From the NCBI GenBank assembly GCA_963969495.1, contig OZ018319.1:208156247-208220246 (forward strand): 64,000 bases of DNA. The letters run 5' to 3'. Numbering within the stretch: position 1 is the stretch's first letter; the number at the start of each line of letters is the position of its first letter. The notes below the pieces were generated by a model. It was not told where the DNA came from, did not search any database, and saw only the letters and a program-made list of their open reading frames with translations. The position numbers were made by a program, and so were the translations under genes. The DNA comes from Ceratothoa steindachneri. Lineage: Eukaryota; Arthropoda; Malacostraca; Isopoda; Cymothoidae. Shown here piece by piece: positions 24,272 through 36,328 of this stretch.

Positions 24272-24492
24272 ATGAAGATGGCGGGGGTGGAGGTGAGCTC
24301 GAAGACGAATACGACCCATGAATGTGGTGGTTGTGGGAAGCGAATTAGTGATCGCTTTCTACTGAAGGCGGTCGACCTGTACTGGCACGAGGACTGCCTC
24401 AAATGTGGGTGTTGTGACTGCCGCCTCGGAGAAGTAGGATCCACTCTTTATAAGAAGGCTAATCTTCTACTTTGCAAGAGGGACTACCTCAG
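24272..24492 (+). CDS. LMO: LIM-only protein, exon encoding LIM domain 1
   Basis: The exon starts at ATG (context GACAATGA) and encodes about 74 residues. The LIM zinc ligands are all present: C18, C21, H39, C42 for the first finger and C45, C48, C68, D71 for the second. [20 protein letters not shown] and LCKRDYLR are strongly diagnostic of LMO1/2/3 and insect Beadex. The frame ends at CTCAG|GTAAGT (donor at 24493), splitting the Arg codon after RDYL, where other LMO genes also splice. LMO proteins are nuclear adaptors that bind LDB/Chip through tandem LIM domains and compete with LIM-homeodomain factors. The second LIM exon was not found, so only a partial gene is here. The open frame extends upstream to a Met at 24200, but the start at 24272 or the Met two codons later fits family length better. 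The 5' UTR and promoter are not defined. Confidence 0.95.
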
Positions 24493-24498
24493 GTAAGT
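24493..24498 (+). promoter_or_regulatory. 5' splice donor of the LMO exon
   Basis: CAG|GTAAGT is a near-perfect consensus donor exactly where LMO coding similarity ends. No matching acceptor followed by LIM2 coding sequence was recognised in the remaining 39.5 kb. Confidence 0.9.
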
Positions 24499-24943
24499 TC
24501 CTTCCGTTTCATTAAGATCAAGTGTGAAGTTAAATCTGGTTTGTCATTCAGTGTTCGAAACGAATATTGTTTAGCTTTGGACTGGCTTTCTAAGGCCTCG
24601 CTTCCTAGCAGTGACTATTGGCATTGCCTGGTTTCCCATAGCTATCGTCCGTGAAGCATGTTGCATTCTAACCTCAGAGAACGATGTATTTCAATGTGTA
24701 AAATGTCTTGCTGAACAGTTTCAACAATATGATGCATCCACGACCGTTGGCAACCCCATAATGGTGACACTTGGGACTCTTAAGCCATCCGTGGCCAATT
24801 AATTCTCACACCCGCGAGAGAAGCACTATTTTCGAAATTCTCGCTTGGTTGTCATACCTCGCTCCACTGGCAGTTCCAACCTCCAACTAAGCTCCCCAAT
24901 CAAGAGAGTTGCAGGGCTCCTAACGATACATACAATAAGAAAT

Positions 24944-26061
24944 CTAACTATAGATCTTGTTAATAAAGACAAATAAGTGAGCGTGTTTACTTAACCAATC
25001 TCTCCATTGGTTCGGAGGAGGCACAGTGGTAAGGCTAGTAGCTACTGAAGAGTTTGAGATTAGCAGGATGACCTTGGGTTTCTTCCGGCAGCAAAGGGGG
25101 GATAATGGACGTAGGGTCCCATTAGGAGGAAACAGAAGAAGATAGCCATTGGCTTCCTTCCACACGGAAACCACATGGCGACAGGAAAAGATGTGCCTCA
25201 CCTTGGAACTTTTGGTGGTACCTGCACCAGTTGGATGACTCACTCCCTGATCTCCCGTGGGTAAGAGCAAGACCGAGTCTAGTACCACGAGCGTGGTAGA
25301 TTCTGGCCAGATTCTGAATAGCCTTGATGGGTTTGTCCATCATGTCTTCTCGCGATGAGCGGTCCTGGTCGGCGGGAGAACTGCGAGAACATCGGTAGGT
25401 CAGGCTATTTATTGTAGGCGGCAGTGGCGACGAACTCCTTGCCATATAATATGATCGGCAGATTCTACCAAGCAGTTTAGGGGTAGAACTTCACCCAACG
25501 ACCCCAGAATGTGTCACATGAATGGGGAGACGACTGAGGAAGGCTTGTTCTCAGTTGTGCCGCCGGCAATTCGGCACCCGCGGCATCTCGGTCCCCCACC
25601 AGGACGATGTTTGTAGTGAGATTCTGCTATCGTTGCTGATCAGAGGGTTCGTGCTATCGAATGACGATGCTCTTGAAAGCCTTGTAGGTCTTCTGCTCTG
25701 CTAGAAACTCAAATACCGACTCTGCTACTTCCATGAAGTCCATTGGTAGATGGGAAAAGGCCAGCCGGAATTAGCTTTTGGTGGCGAGACATTTTGTGCC
25801 AGCTTGCAGAGACGGAGCTAGTCTTTAAGCCAGCCTGGCACATATCGAGGCACTTGAATCGCCGAAACAATTGCCGTCTGTGTGGTAGAAGACTGTTAGT
25901 TTTTTTGCTGAAGAGCCATGACGACCGGGTGCAGAATTTTGTTAAGCCTTGGGGTAACTTGATGTAGGCTTGAAAGTGTAGATTGTTCACGGGGTCTCCA
26001 ATAGAGTCGTTGGTTAAGTAAACACGCTCACTATTTGTCTATTACCAAGGTCTACAGTTAG
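24944..26061 (-). pseudogene. LTR-retrotransposon gag fragment between inverted arms
   Basis: Between arms of about 65 bp (24944-25010 and 25998-26061, sharing GTGAGCGTGTTTACTTAACC), the minus strand encodes gag-like pieces in several frames. They are GSLGEVLPLNCLVESADHI, the pattern of capsid C-terminal helices in arthropod gypsy-type gag, then further on SSNWCRYHQKF and LFLSPCGF, a variant of the CWYH-RFG-A--C--PC zinc-knuckle region. Several stops and frameshifts disable it. Protease, RT and integrase are absent. The inverted arms are not ordinary direct LTRs. Confidence 0.6.
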
Positions 26062-27217
26062 AATTCTTCTAGTTTGCCTCAGGTCAGTGGTCCTGAAGCT
26101 CGCGTGAATGGAGTTCTTGAAGGTGATGTAGAGTTTGACGCTCGCAGTGAAGCGAGGTATGGCAATCGAGCAAAGGAATTGCGACAATAGTGCCTCTCTC
26201 GTGGAGCGAGAATTAATAGGCCACGTATGACTTGAGATTACCAAGTGTGGTCATCATGGAGTTGCCAGGTCACTAGCTGCACCAAATCTCATCGTTTTCT
26301 TTCGTGAGGCCTCCATGTTAATCGACCTTGCGAAGGAACTTTTTCTATTTTACCATGCGAAAATAACAACTTGGAATCAGCTCTCGCAGAAAAAAACACA
26401 ACAAAAAAGTTATTTTTTTTTTAATCTTTGATAAAAAAAATGGAAATCAGTTTGATTTAAGTTCCTCATCATCTGACTAATTTTGGAGTTTTCGGGCCCT
26501 CCAACTGATGGATTGCACTTACTTTAATCGTTCCTGGCGTGCTTCGGTTTTCAGCCTGACTTTCTTCTGCTATTGTTATGTGAATTTATTCCGCCTTTTA
26601 ACCATAACATAATCTATCAGACACGCGATTCCTCTACGCGCCACTGTATCGCAACAATATCTCGGTGTGACAAAGCTTATTTGTATATTTCATTCTTTCA
26701 TATCAATCCTCTTTGTATCTAGCCAGTGAGTCCAAATTCAACTCTTAGTTAATTTTTCGCACTTTACCCCTTTCTTTCGAGTTATATAATACAACTACCA
26801 CGGTCATCCGAGGCAAAATTCCACTCAACCCCCTTCCGAATAATGATGTAAGACCCGTAGCTCTAGGTCTCATAATTTTCGAGATATCGCTGACCCCCCC
26901 CCCCCCCCGGATTATTACCAAAGTCGGTCATGGCACATTACCGTTAATCTAATTAATTAACGAAATTAACTATTTCACAAACGATTTAACTTTTAAGTTA
27001 ATTTTGTAAATCATTACTGGATTAATGAACTTACGTTAACTCAAGTCTGTTAACCCCGAAATATTAAAAATAAACGTTAAACACTTTTTTATGCCGATTG
27101 TAAAATTTCGATCTTTAAGGTAGGAAGCAATTCTAGACCTTATTACAAGGGATTTAAGAACGATATCTGCATCAACCTGTTCAGGCGAATGAGTAGTTAA
27201 AAAACAAGGTCTGCTGA
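26062..27217. other. No gene recognised
   Basis: AT-rich sequence with a C homopolymer run near 26896-26909 and a TTAA-rich stretch at about 26940-27040. Confidence 0.45.
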
Positions 27218-27810
27218 CCCTAGCATAGTATATATTAGAATAACCTAGCTTAGTATAGTATACCTGAGCCTATTCTAGTGTATCCCAGCCTATCACAGTG
27301 TATCCTAGCCTAGCCTGCCTAGCAGAGTATAACCTAGCCTAGCGCAGCCTACAATTGTATATTACAACTTAGTCTAGCCTAGCTTAGTTTACCCTAGTCT
27401 AGTATAGCCTAGTATATTCTATACTAGCCTAGCCTAGTTAGCATATTATAGCCTAGACTAGCATAGCGTAGCATAGTATATCATAACCTACCTTACCCTA
27501 CCCTAACCTAGTTAGTATAGTATATCATAGTATTGCCTAGCCTAGACTAGACTATTAGATCTTATCCTAGGGTTGCATAGCATGCATAACATATCCTATA
27601 CTACCCTAGCAAAGCCTCGCTTATCCTAGCCTAGTATAGTGAAGACTAGCCTAGTGTAGCATATCTTAGCATATCATAACCTAAACTAGTATACCAGAGC
27701 GTAGCATAGCTTAGCATATCATGGCCTAAACTAGCATACCATAGCGTAGCCTAGTATAGTCTTTCATGCCCTGCCTAGCCTAGTATAGCTTAGCCTAGCA
27801 TAGCCTAGCA
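27218..27810. repeat. Degenerate CCTAG/TAGCC pentamer array, copy 1
   Basis: About 590 bp of overlapping TAGCC, TAGTA and TAGCA pentamers. It is introduced by AACAAGGTCTGCTGACC, almost the same lead-in as copy 2 at about 55950 and the 120-bp array at 32548. One base separates CCTAG from the arthropod telomeric unit CCTAA. Confidence 0.9.
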
Positions 27811-28099
27811 ACATTATGCTTTGGGGGTTTAGTGGAACTGTTAGAGGTAGCTTTCTGCTTAATAGGGCATAAATAGGTGGAGAGACTGTTTCTTATGGCG
27901 CTGATGCTCATGGCCCCTACTTTGAAAGCAGGTGGTTACATTTGCAGGTCCATGGGAGGGTTATTTTTAATCTATGCTTCTTAATTCATTTTTCAGTTGT
28001 CCTTGCTATGGTATTTCCTTCCTTTCAGCTTGTTTTTGGTCGTAAATGAGCTCAAACCCTAGCATTTTCCCTGAGAAATATTATAAATTAACAGCAGGA

Positions 28100-29010
28100 A
28101 ATTTATGTAATACATATATAAGGTGAAGGAACAATTAGTGTGAGACTGTCAAAGGTGGTTTCAGAATTTTCGCTCGGAAAACTTTAGTCTCAAAGATGAA
28201 CCCCGTTCAGGACGACCAGTTGAATTTGATCAACATTTTTTAAAACTAAGAGTGGAGAGGGATTCGCTTGTAACTGTCGGAAAATCGATTAAAAAAAAAA
28301 CTATAGTTAATTCATTCCACTGTGCGTCTTCATTTAAAGGAGATATGCAAAGTTTCAGGAATGGGGCAATGGCTTGCTCACGACCTGACAGAGGGTAAAC
28401 TTGCAACAAAGAATCCCATCTCGACTAAAAAGTGAACCATTCTTTTGTTGGTTTGTTACATGAGACGAAAGTGGGTTAATGTGCAATAATATTAAACGTT
28501 TTAGACAATGGATTAGTCTTGAGGGGGGAAGGGAAACCAATACCACGATCGAAACAGGGCCCTCAACCACGGAAGAATCTCTTGTGCGTGTGGACTTGGG
28601 AGGTCTATCTAACTGTGCCCTTTTGAACCATTTACCTGCAGGACTTAAAGAGAAAAAAATGCCAGCATTAACAAATTGAAGAAGAGTGCTCTTTCATCAA
28701 GACAACCCCCGACCTCATGCAAAAGTTTAACAATTTCGATTGGCAACTAATGAGTCGTCCATCGTCCATACCCACACGACTTAACCCCATCCGATTATTA
28801 TCTTATTATGAATTTAGCGAATCACCTGAAGAGAATGAAGATGTTAACATCAGAAGAGGTCGAAACAACGTTAAAGAACTTTTTTTCAAATCAAAGTCAT
28901 ACGATTTTTATAAACATGATATTGAAAAGTTAGTAGAAAGTTGGAAACTAGTGAAAATTATATTACTTATTAATTTAATTAGTAGATACTTATTTAAATA
29001 TAATTTCAAT
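28100..29010 (+). pseudogene. mariner-type transposase, frameshifted
   Basis: Pieces in different plus-strand frames follow mariner order. The N-terminal part reads VSEF/WFQNF-RSENFSLKDEPRSGRP-like (around 28150-28225). Then comes NNIKRFRQWISLEGG near 28482-28525 (family: NPKR-KSW), a block matching the HDNARPH catalytic site (ATCAAGACAACCCCCGACC at about 28696), and finally RNNVKELFFKSKSYDFYKH and EKLVESWKLV (28860-28960), typical of the mariner C-terminus. Several frameshifts make it nonfunctional. Flanking inverted repeats were not resolved. Confidence 0.8.
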
Positions 29011-30740
29011 TAGTTTTTTCATTTCTATTCTTAAAATAAAGATAATCTTGAAAAAAATAGACTGCCTTACAGATGGGATGTAATTCTTGGTATAATGAAC
29101 CAATCAATTTTAATTAACTGTTGGCACGATTTGATCGGTTGTAAATTCTGTTACTAATGAATCCTCCCTGTTTCTCCTTGCACAAGCGCTGCCCCCCCCT
29201 TTCCCCCATCTCTGATATTTATATATATTAGTGGGGATGAAGTTATGCCTTACGGACTTAATGTGTAGCAAGAGAATATAAAGAGTAGGGAAATGGTTCG
29301 AAAGCTGTATTTTGTCGGATCTTTTTGTTTCTCATCTGAGCCCAGAAAATGCAGATTGGAAAAATGATATACTATGTAATATAGAGACATTAAATTTTCA
29401 TTCAGGAGAATTAAAGTTGCGAGGTAAAAAGTTAAGAATGATAATATAACGATGAAAAGGTTAAATATAAAGAGAAATTAAAACATGAAAAAGCAGTATA
29501 TATTTATGCGGTGATGTCAGAAGTAACTCAGAGTACGTTATTCTTTGTTATCGTTGTTTTCGTCAGCGATCAATCCGCCACGGCACCCCGAAATACCTCA
29601 TGATACACAGGTAAAGGAAAAACAAAGTTGATTATTGCAACTTGATTTAATCTATTTAATTTCTTCCAACAAGATAATAATAGCTGAATACCATTATTCG
29701 ACCAGGAATGATGAATTGGAGAGATGGATGCAAGAGTTCCACTGACTCGGAACTGTAGTTCCTGGGAAAAAAATGTTGAACTCGCCTTAACGGAGAATTA
29801 ATCTCATTCAAGTAAGAGCCGGAATGAAAATTTGAACTTAGAATGTTAATGAATGAAAGGACATATGGAAATGAAGTCTATTCTTATTTAGAACGGGCTA
29901 TAAATATGATTAAATTTTGTGGGACGGAACTTATTACAAAATCGAGCTTCACGAAAAGCCTTTTGAGACGGTTAATTTGATTTATGAGGATAGTGAAGTT
30001 TTAACTGAAAAGGGAGAGGTGTGAAGCAACCCCACATCAATAATATGAGCATGTAGCAACTTTCCTATTTGCCTCTCTGGAATGATATGAACTGAAAGAA
30101 ACGTCCTATAAGACCTCGTAAATGCATAGCGGTGAACTGACATATCTCAGAAAGATCCTCCAAACATTTTGGCCGCGAATTCAAAAACAAGTCTTTTCCC
30201 CCAGGCAAGTTCCCCATTTTTCCCCATGAAATAAGGGGAAATGCTACATAAATACCGATATGAGCAAACGTTTTTGGCAGATAAACTAAACGTTGCTCCT
30301 TAGATTATAAACCTATACATAATTTTGCAGTAGCATATAGGGCAATTAAGATAATATGCATGTTTCGAGAGATAATTCACTAAAAGAAGGAACTTTATTC
30401 ATACAAATAGTATTTAAATCTCTGGCCCTTTATCTTTAGGACTTCTGTAATTCACACTGGCACGCTAGAGTAGGTTCTGACCAATTGCGTTCCATTCTTG
30501 CCATAAAGTGTTCAGAGGTTATCGCAATTTCTGAGCTTCTGCTTGTCCACCTACCTTTTGAACATCACCCACAAGTTGTCCTTCAAAGGTTTTTCGAACA
30601 CGTTCATTTTTTTTTAATATTTTAAGTGCAATTTAAGATTTAGTGATAAAATAAACGGTAAAGTAAGAATTTTTTTTAGGGAACCATTTTTATTAACTAA
30701 TCAATAGTTTGTGATTTAAAACTTTTTAACTGAAGCTTCA
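29011..30740. other. No gene recognised
   Basis: The stretch at about 30400-30600 on the minus strand loosely resembles the 3' half of a Tc1-like transposase, but no catalytic motif is readable. Nothing else was recognised. Confidence 0.4.
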
Positions 30741-31863
30741 ATGCCAAAGAAAAAAGAATTTACTACTGTTCAAGGAAGTAGAATTAAGAGATGCTGGGTG
30801 GGCAAATCGAAAAATTGCTGCAGATAAAATAAACGCTTGGCAGAGATAAAGAAACTGGACATTTTTAAACGAAGAGGAAAGGAAGCCCACAAAAGGTTCA
30901 CAGAGAAAGATGTTGTCCTTTATTAAATAACCTTCGAAATAGATGAAAAACAGCTCGTCAATTGATGCATAAGATCAACAGAATAAATACTTCCTGAAAA
31001 TGAAAAAGTCTCAAGATCCACTGTTTCGAGAAGCCTGTGAAAATTGGCTTGTATGAAAGAGTCGCATACAGAAAACCTTTGCTGCATAAGCCAAACATAA
31101 TTAAGCGTTTACAATTTTAAAAAAAATATATACAAAGATTGGACAGTCAAGCAGTGGATGGAAGTTAGTAGGGCAGAAGAGTCCAAATTTGACCATTTTG
31201 GCTCATAAACAAGGGAGAATGTCATACGAAGACCAAATGAAAGATATAATTCAGAGTGCATTGTTCCAACTATGAAGCAAGGCGGCGGCAATATTCTTGT
31301 TTTGATATTATTTAGTGGTCAAGGAATTGGCGATCTGTAAAGAATTCAGGGAAAAATTGGACCAAAAAGTATGGCATCAAATTATTATTCGATATGCTAT
31401 ACCAATTGGGCTTCGCGTTATAGGTAAAAGGTTTTACCGTCAACAAACACACCTCAAATGTATCTAGAGAAAAAGATAGCAAATGGAAAACTTAACATTT
31501 TTCATTGGCCCCCACAAAGCCTACACCTTAATCTTATTGAACACCTGTGGGATCTTATAGATCAGGAACTTCCTAAGTGAAAAATTACCTCATGTGAAAT
31601 GCTTTGGTAACAAATACACGCTGCTGGGCCTAAAACTCCAGAAGAAACTTTAAAGAACTTAGTTTCATCAATGTCAAATAGAATAAGAGCTGTGATTAAA
31701 CCTAAAAAAATCTCATGCCGTGAGTTTAGCAATGAGTACCCACCCTTCGCACTGCAGCGGGCACACCGGGGCACACCAGGGCACACCAGGGAAATTTCAT
31801 TTACCCCTGCCATATTTTTGAAAATATTTTAATAGAGGAAAATCATTCTCTTATTTGCTCGGT
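30741..31863 (+). pseudogene. Tc1-like transposase with 3' terminal repeat
   Basis: Begins MPKKKEFTTVQGSR at 30741. Later frames read TRENVIRRPNERYNSE and VPTMKQGGG, and then DWPPQSLHLNLIEHLWDLID (family WPPQSPDLNPIEHLWD) near 31507-31566, followed by NLVSSMSNRIRAVIK. Numerous frameshifts and stops are present. The last 75 bp (31788-31863) closely match the right terminal inverted repeat of the element at 57503-60251, so both belong to one family. The 5' terminal repeat was not found. Confidence 0.8.
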
Positions 31864-32547
31864 TTGTAATCTTGTTCCCGTATTACTTTGCCCCAAGTTG
31901 GGAAAGGAGAAGAGAACTTCTCGATGTGTGCATTTTGGAGCGCGGTTAAACCACGGACTTTGACCACCCCTTTTTGATCCCCACCAGCTTGAAATTATTA
32001 TACTGATTGAGAGGAAATGGTGTAACCAACGAACGAGGGGAATTTTCCCGGTGCGAAGATAGCTAAAGGTAGATAAGAAATCCCCTGGTCGAAACGTTTA
32101 TAAACCTCCGGAATATAGTTAGTTCAAATAAAAAAGGCCCTCAATGGTATGAACGTAGACCCCTTTGGTAAAAGCCATAGCCCCATTGAGGGGAGGGGAG
32201 GTCAATGCCCTCTCTCGATGACGTGTCACCCCCATCCTCACCGAAATAGAAATAAAAATAGATGAAAATTCATGTCTTAAATTAAGTATATTTCGTGTAA
32301 ACAATATCGACGATTTTCCTGAAATTTTACAAAAATTTGAGCGATTCCAATTATTATTTTTCATAAGATAACTAACTCCATCCCTCCTCATGGATGTTCC
32401 CTGTACATATCAACCCTATTGTCAATTTGTCGAATTCGAATTTAGGTCTTAAAGGAATGAATTGAGTCCATAGACAGGCAGACTCAAACTCATGTGCATA
32501 TTGTATCTAATCTACACGGCATCACGCTCTTTTAAATTAACAAGGTC
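31864..32547. other. No gene recognised
   Basis: No domain-bearing frame. Near 32053-32098 there is a CGAAGAT...GGTCGAAACG arrangement that may be a very degenerate copy of the PLE-end motif. Confidence 0.4.
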
Positions 32548-33025
32548 AACAGACCTTGTTAGAATCGGATGAACAGTTACGATGTTATTGCCAAATAATT
32601 TCAGAACTGACCTTGGGAGAACCTTGGCATTTATATAGTTCGACATAGAATGTAAAGCAACATAAAGGTTTCAAATTTCGTTAGAATTGCACGAAGAATT
32701 ACGATGTTATTGCCAAATAATTCCCGAACTAATCTTGGGAGGACCTTGCCATTTATATCGTTCGACAGAAAATGTAAAGTAACATAAGGGTTTCAAATTT
32801 CGTTAGAATCGGACAAAGAATACGATGTTATTGCTAAATGATTCCCGAACTAACCTCGGGGGGACCTTGCCACTTATATCGTTCGACAGAGAATGTAAAG
32901 AAACATAAGGGTTTCAAATTTCGTTAGATTCGGACGAAGAATTACGATGTTATTGCAAAAAAAATAATTGAAAAGTAAAATGGTTACAATCCGACCGACC
33001 TACCTACAGACCGACTAAAAACCCA
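32548..33025 (+). repeat. 120-bp tandem block of the composite repeat
   Basis: Four diverged units starting at about 32566, 32688, 32810 and 32931 (period 121-122 bp), each with TTACGATGTTATTGC and TTTCAAATTTCGTTAGA. It is led by AACAAGGTCAACAGACC and ends with CCGACCGACC. It is the same family as 2395-2760 and 56881-57200. Confidence 0.9.
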
Positions 33026-33769
33026 ATATAATAATAAGTTCTACCCTTTAACATTTTGAAAATGAGTTTCCAAGTCAAGGTATATTTCGTTTAAAAGAGT
33101 AATAAATTTCACTTAATTCATACTTTTTAGTATTACTCGTTTATTAATAATAGAAAATATATTGCTGAAATATTGTGGCTATTTTCAACTCTATGGAGAC
33201 AAAGGTAAATATAAATAATTCGCTTTTTATTTAAAAAAATATTCAATATAGTTATTATTATTTACAATGTACCCTATGAGTCTTGGATAAGGGGAGGGGG
33301 AGGCTGAGGTTCTGACTTGGCGAAAAACATAAACAAATATCTTTTCTCTTAAAAAAAATAAATATTCTAATATTAATTCATATTTTGGGGAACTTCCGGA
33401 AAGGTCTAAGTTTAACAAACCCTTAATTCGACACCAAACTTTGACGCTATTCAACCCTTCTCACGATACCTTATTCAACACTAACCTCAATCGTGGATTA
33501 AACTGCCCTGATTCACACAAAACACGAATAGATTGACGATTTTTTCCATCTGTCTTTTGAATGCGGAAACGATCCTCCGGAGTTTCCCAGAATGGGTCAG
33601 ACATGTTGGGTCTAAAATTCTTAAAAATAAAGGGATTAATTAAAGGGCGACCATATGGGAGCTGATCAAATTCCCTCCAACAAGAAAAAACTTCTAGCGG
33701 TTTTTCGTAATCGAAAAAAACTTAAAATTTTGAAGATTGAAACTTTCAACTTCATTCAATCTACCTCGA

Positions 33770-33771
<2 letters not shown>

Positions 33772-33818
<47 letters not shown>
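33772..33818. repeat. (TA)n microsatellite
   Basis: Near-pure TA abutting the left end of a Tc1-like relic. Confidence 0.97.
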
Positions 33819-33821
<3 letters not shown>

Positions 33822-34937
33822 GAGACAAAAAAGTTAAGACAGTGGTGAAATAATACAATTATTTGATAATTGTTGTTTATATTTGAAAAGAATACGTCAA
33901 TGATAAGATAAATATTACATTTAATATGAAATATGCCCGCCCTTTGCTTTTAGAACGCGCTTCACTCACTCTGGCATAGATTCAACCAAACTTGAACACT
34001 TCTGCCAGTTCTTCGTTATGGTACCAGGCGTCGATAACAGCACAAATCATCTTCTGCATCGTCGAACAGTCGGTTTTCTCGATTCTACGATTAATTATGG
34101 CCTATAGATTCTAGATGAGGTTTATTTAGGTGAGGAGAATTCCCAGGCCAATCTATAACGGTAAGTCCACCTTTTTCGAAGAATTTGCACATTATTTGGG
34201 ATGTATGTCATAGAGCCAGATCCAAGTGGAAAATGCCGCCTTCATCAGGAAGGTCTTTCTGCATCGCAGGAAGCAACTGAGTCTGCAGGATTGCCTTGTA
34301 TTCAACGCTGTTCATTATTGCCTCAATAGTAACAAGCCGCCCTAGGCCTTTAGCTCTAAAACAACCCCAAAACATCTTTTAAGTTCCGTATTTTGGCGCC
34401 TGTTGAATGTGTGCTGGCTGAAGTGATTCATCTTTGCTTCGTCTTACTGACCTATGCCCATATACTTCAAAATACGATTTGTCTGAAAACATAACTTTGT
34501 TCCAGTCAGCTGCCTTCCATCCAGCATACTTGCGTGCCTAGCGAAGACGTTTTGTCTTCATAGCAGAAGTCAATAACTGTTTACGTAGCGGTTTTCTAAC
34601 AAATTTGCTAACTTCAATGAGCCTTCGCCGGACGGTTGAAGAAGAAACATTTACACCAGCTAAAGACAAATCTCTCTGGAGATCTTTACTGGTTTTCTTG
34701 GGATTCTTCACACTATTTCTGATGAGAGCCTTGTCATCGTGAAGTGTTGTCTTTCGTTTTCTTCCACATGTTCCTTGCCGCAGTGTTGAATGTTCACCAG
34801 TGCCTTCAGCTCTTTTCACAATGTCGCCAACAGTTGACTTTGCTACCTTCATTTCCTCAGAAATCCGTCTGATGCTAAAAAACAGCATGTTTACTAAGAG
34901 CTATAATACTTGCACGCTTCTTGGATATGATATCCAT
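33819..34937 (-). pseudogene. Tc1-like transposase relic
   Basis: Minus strand. The start at 34937 reads MDIISKKRASIIALSKHAV, then after one frameshift RRISEEMKVAKSTVGDIVKR (the paired-type HTH), CGRKRKTT (GRPRKTT-like hinge) and the second HTH ending STVRRRLIE. Beyond 34538 the frame is broken, but DWPGNSP-LNK near 34110-34155 is the remnant of WPGNSPDLNPIEN. The sequence nearest the TA tract (GGAGACAAAAAAGTTAAGAC) looks like a terminal repeat, but no partner was found on the right. Confidence 0.8.
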
Positions 34938-35164
34938 AATTAATTTATAGTGTAATAATGATTGGAAGCTGAATATTCCGGCAGAACCAAGTACACCACG
35001 GAGCACGCTCCCTGCAATAATCATCCACGACAAGCTCTGGTGCAGCACTGTCGGGCTTAGTTGCCATATGTTACCAGTACACTGCTCTGCACGGAAAACA
35101 AAAAAAAACTTCATTAGTGTTGCCAAAAATTATGACATATTATGAATTAGTCCAAATATTTGGT

Positions 35165-35262
35165 CCTGTGATCAAAGCGGTGATCGCTGCCTCAGTGTCC
35201 ATGGTTCGAATCGCTTCCCTGCACGGAGTTTTTCGAAAAAAAGTAATATATATTACTGTAAG
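35165..35262 (+). mobile_element. tRNA-derived SINE fragment
   Basis: GATCAAAGCGGTGATCGCTGCCTCAGTGTCCATGGTTCGAATCGC at 35170-35214 matches, with small differences, the minus-strand copy at 49612. GGTTCGAATCGC (35203-35214) is the B-box-like block. The A-box half is absent. Confidence 0.6.
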
Positions 35263-35336
35263 AAAAATTTATTCCGTTTTCTCTTTCAATGTGGTTTATT
35301 GCATTCATCTTCATCATTCTCTCGCGCTACTTTGAG

Positions 35337-36242
<906 letters not shown>

Positions 36243-36326
<84 letters not shown>
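36243..36326. repeat. (TA)n microsatellite
   Basis: Near-pure TA, marking the 5' truncation of the minus-strand PLE. Confidence 0.97.

Positions 36327-36328
<2 letters not shown>

Noticed and set aside
27218..27810. True telomeric repeat or chromosome end
   Set aside because: The pentamer is CCTAG rather than CCTAA, the array is degenerate and it is surrounded by other sequence.
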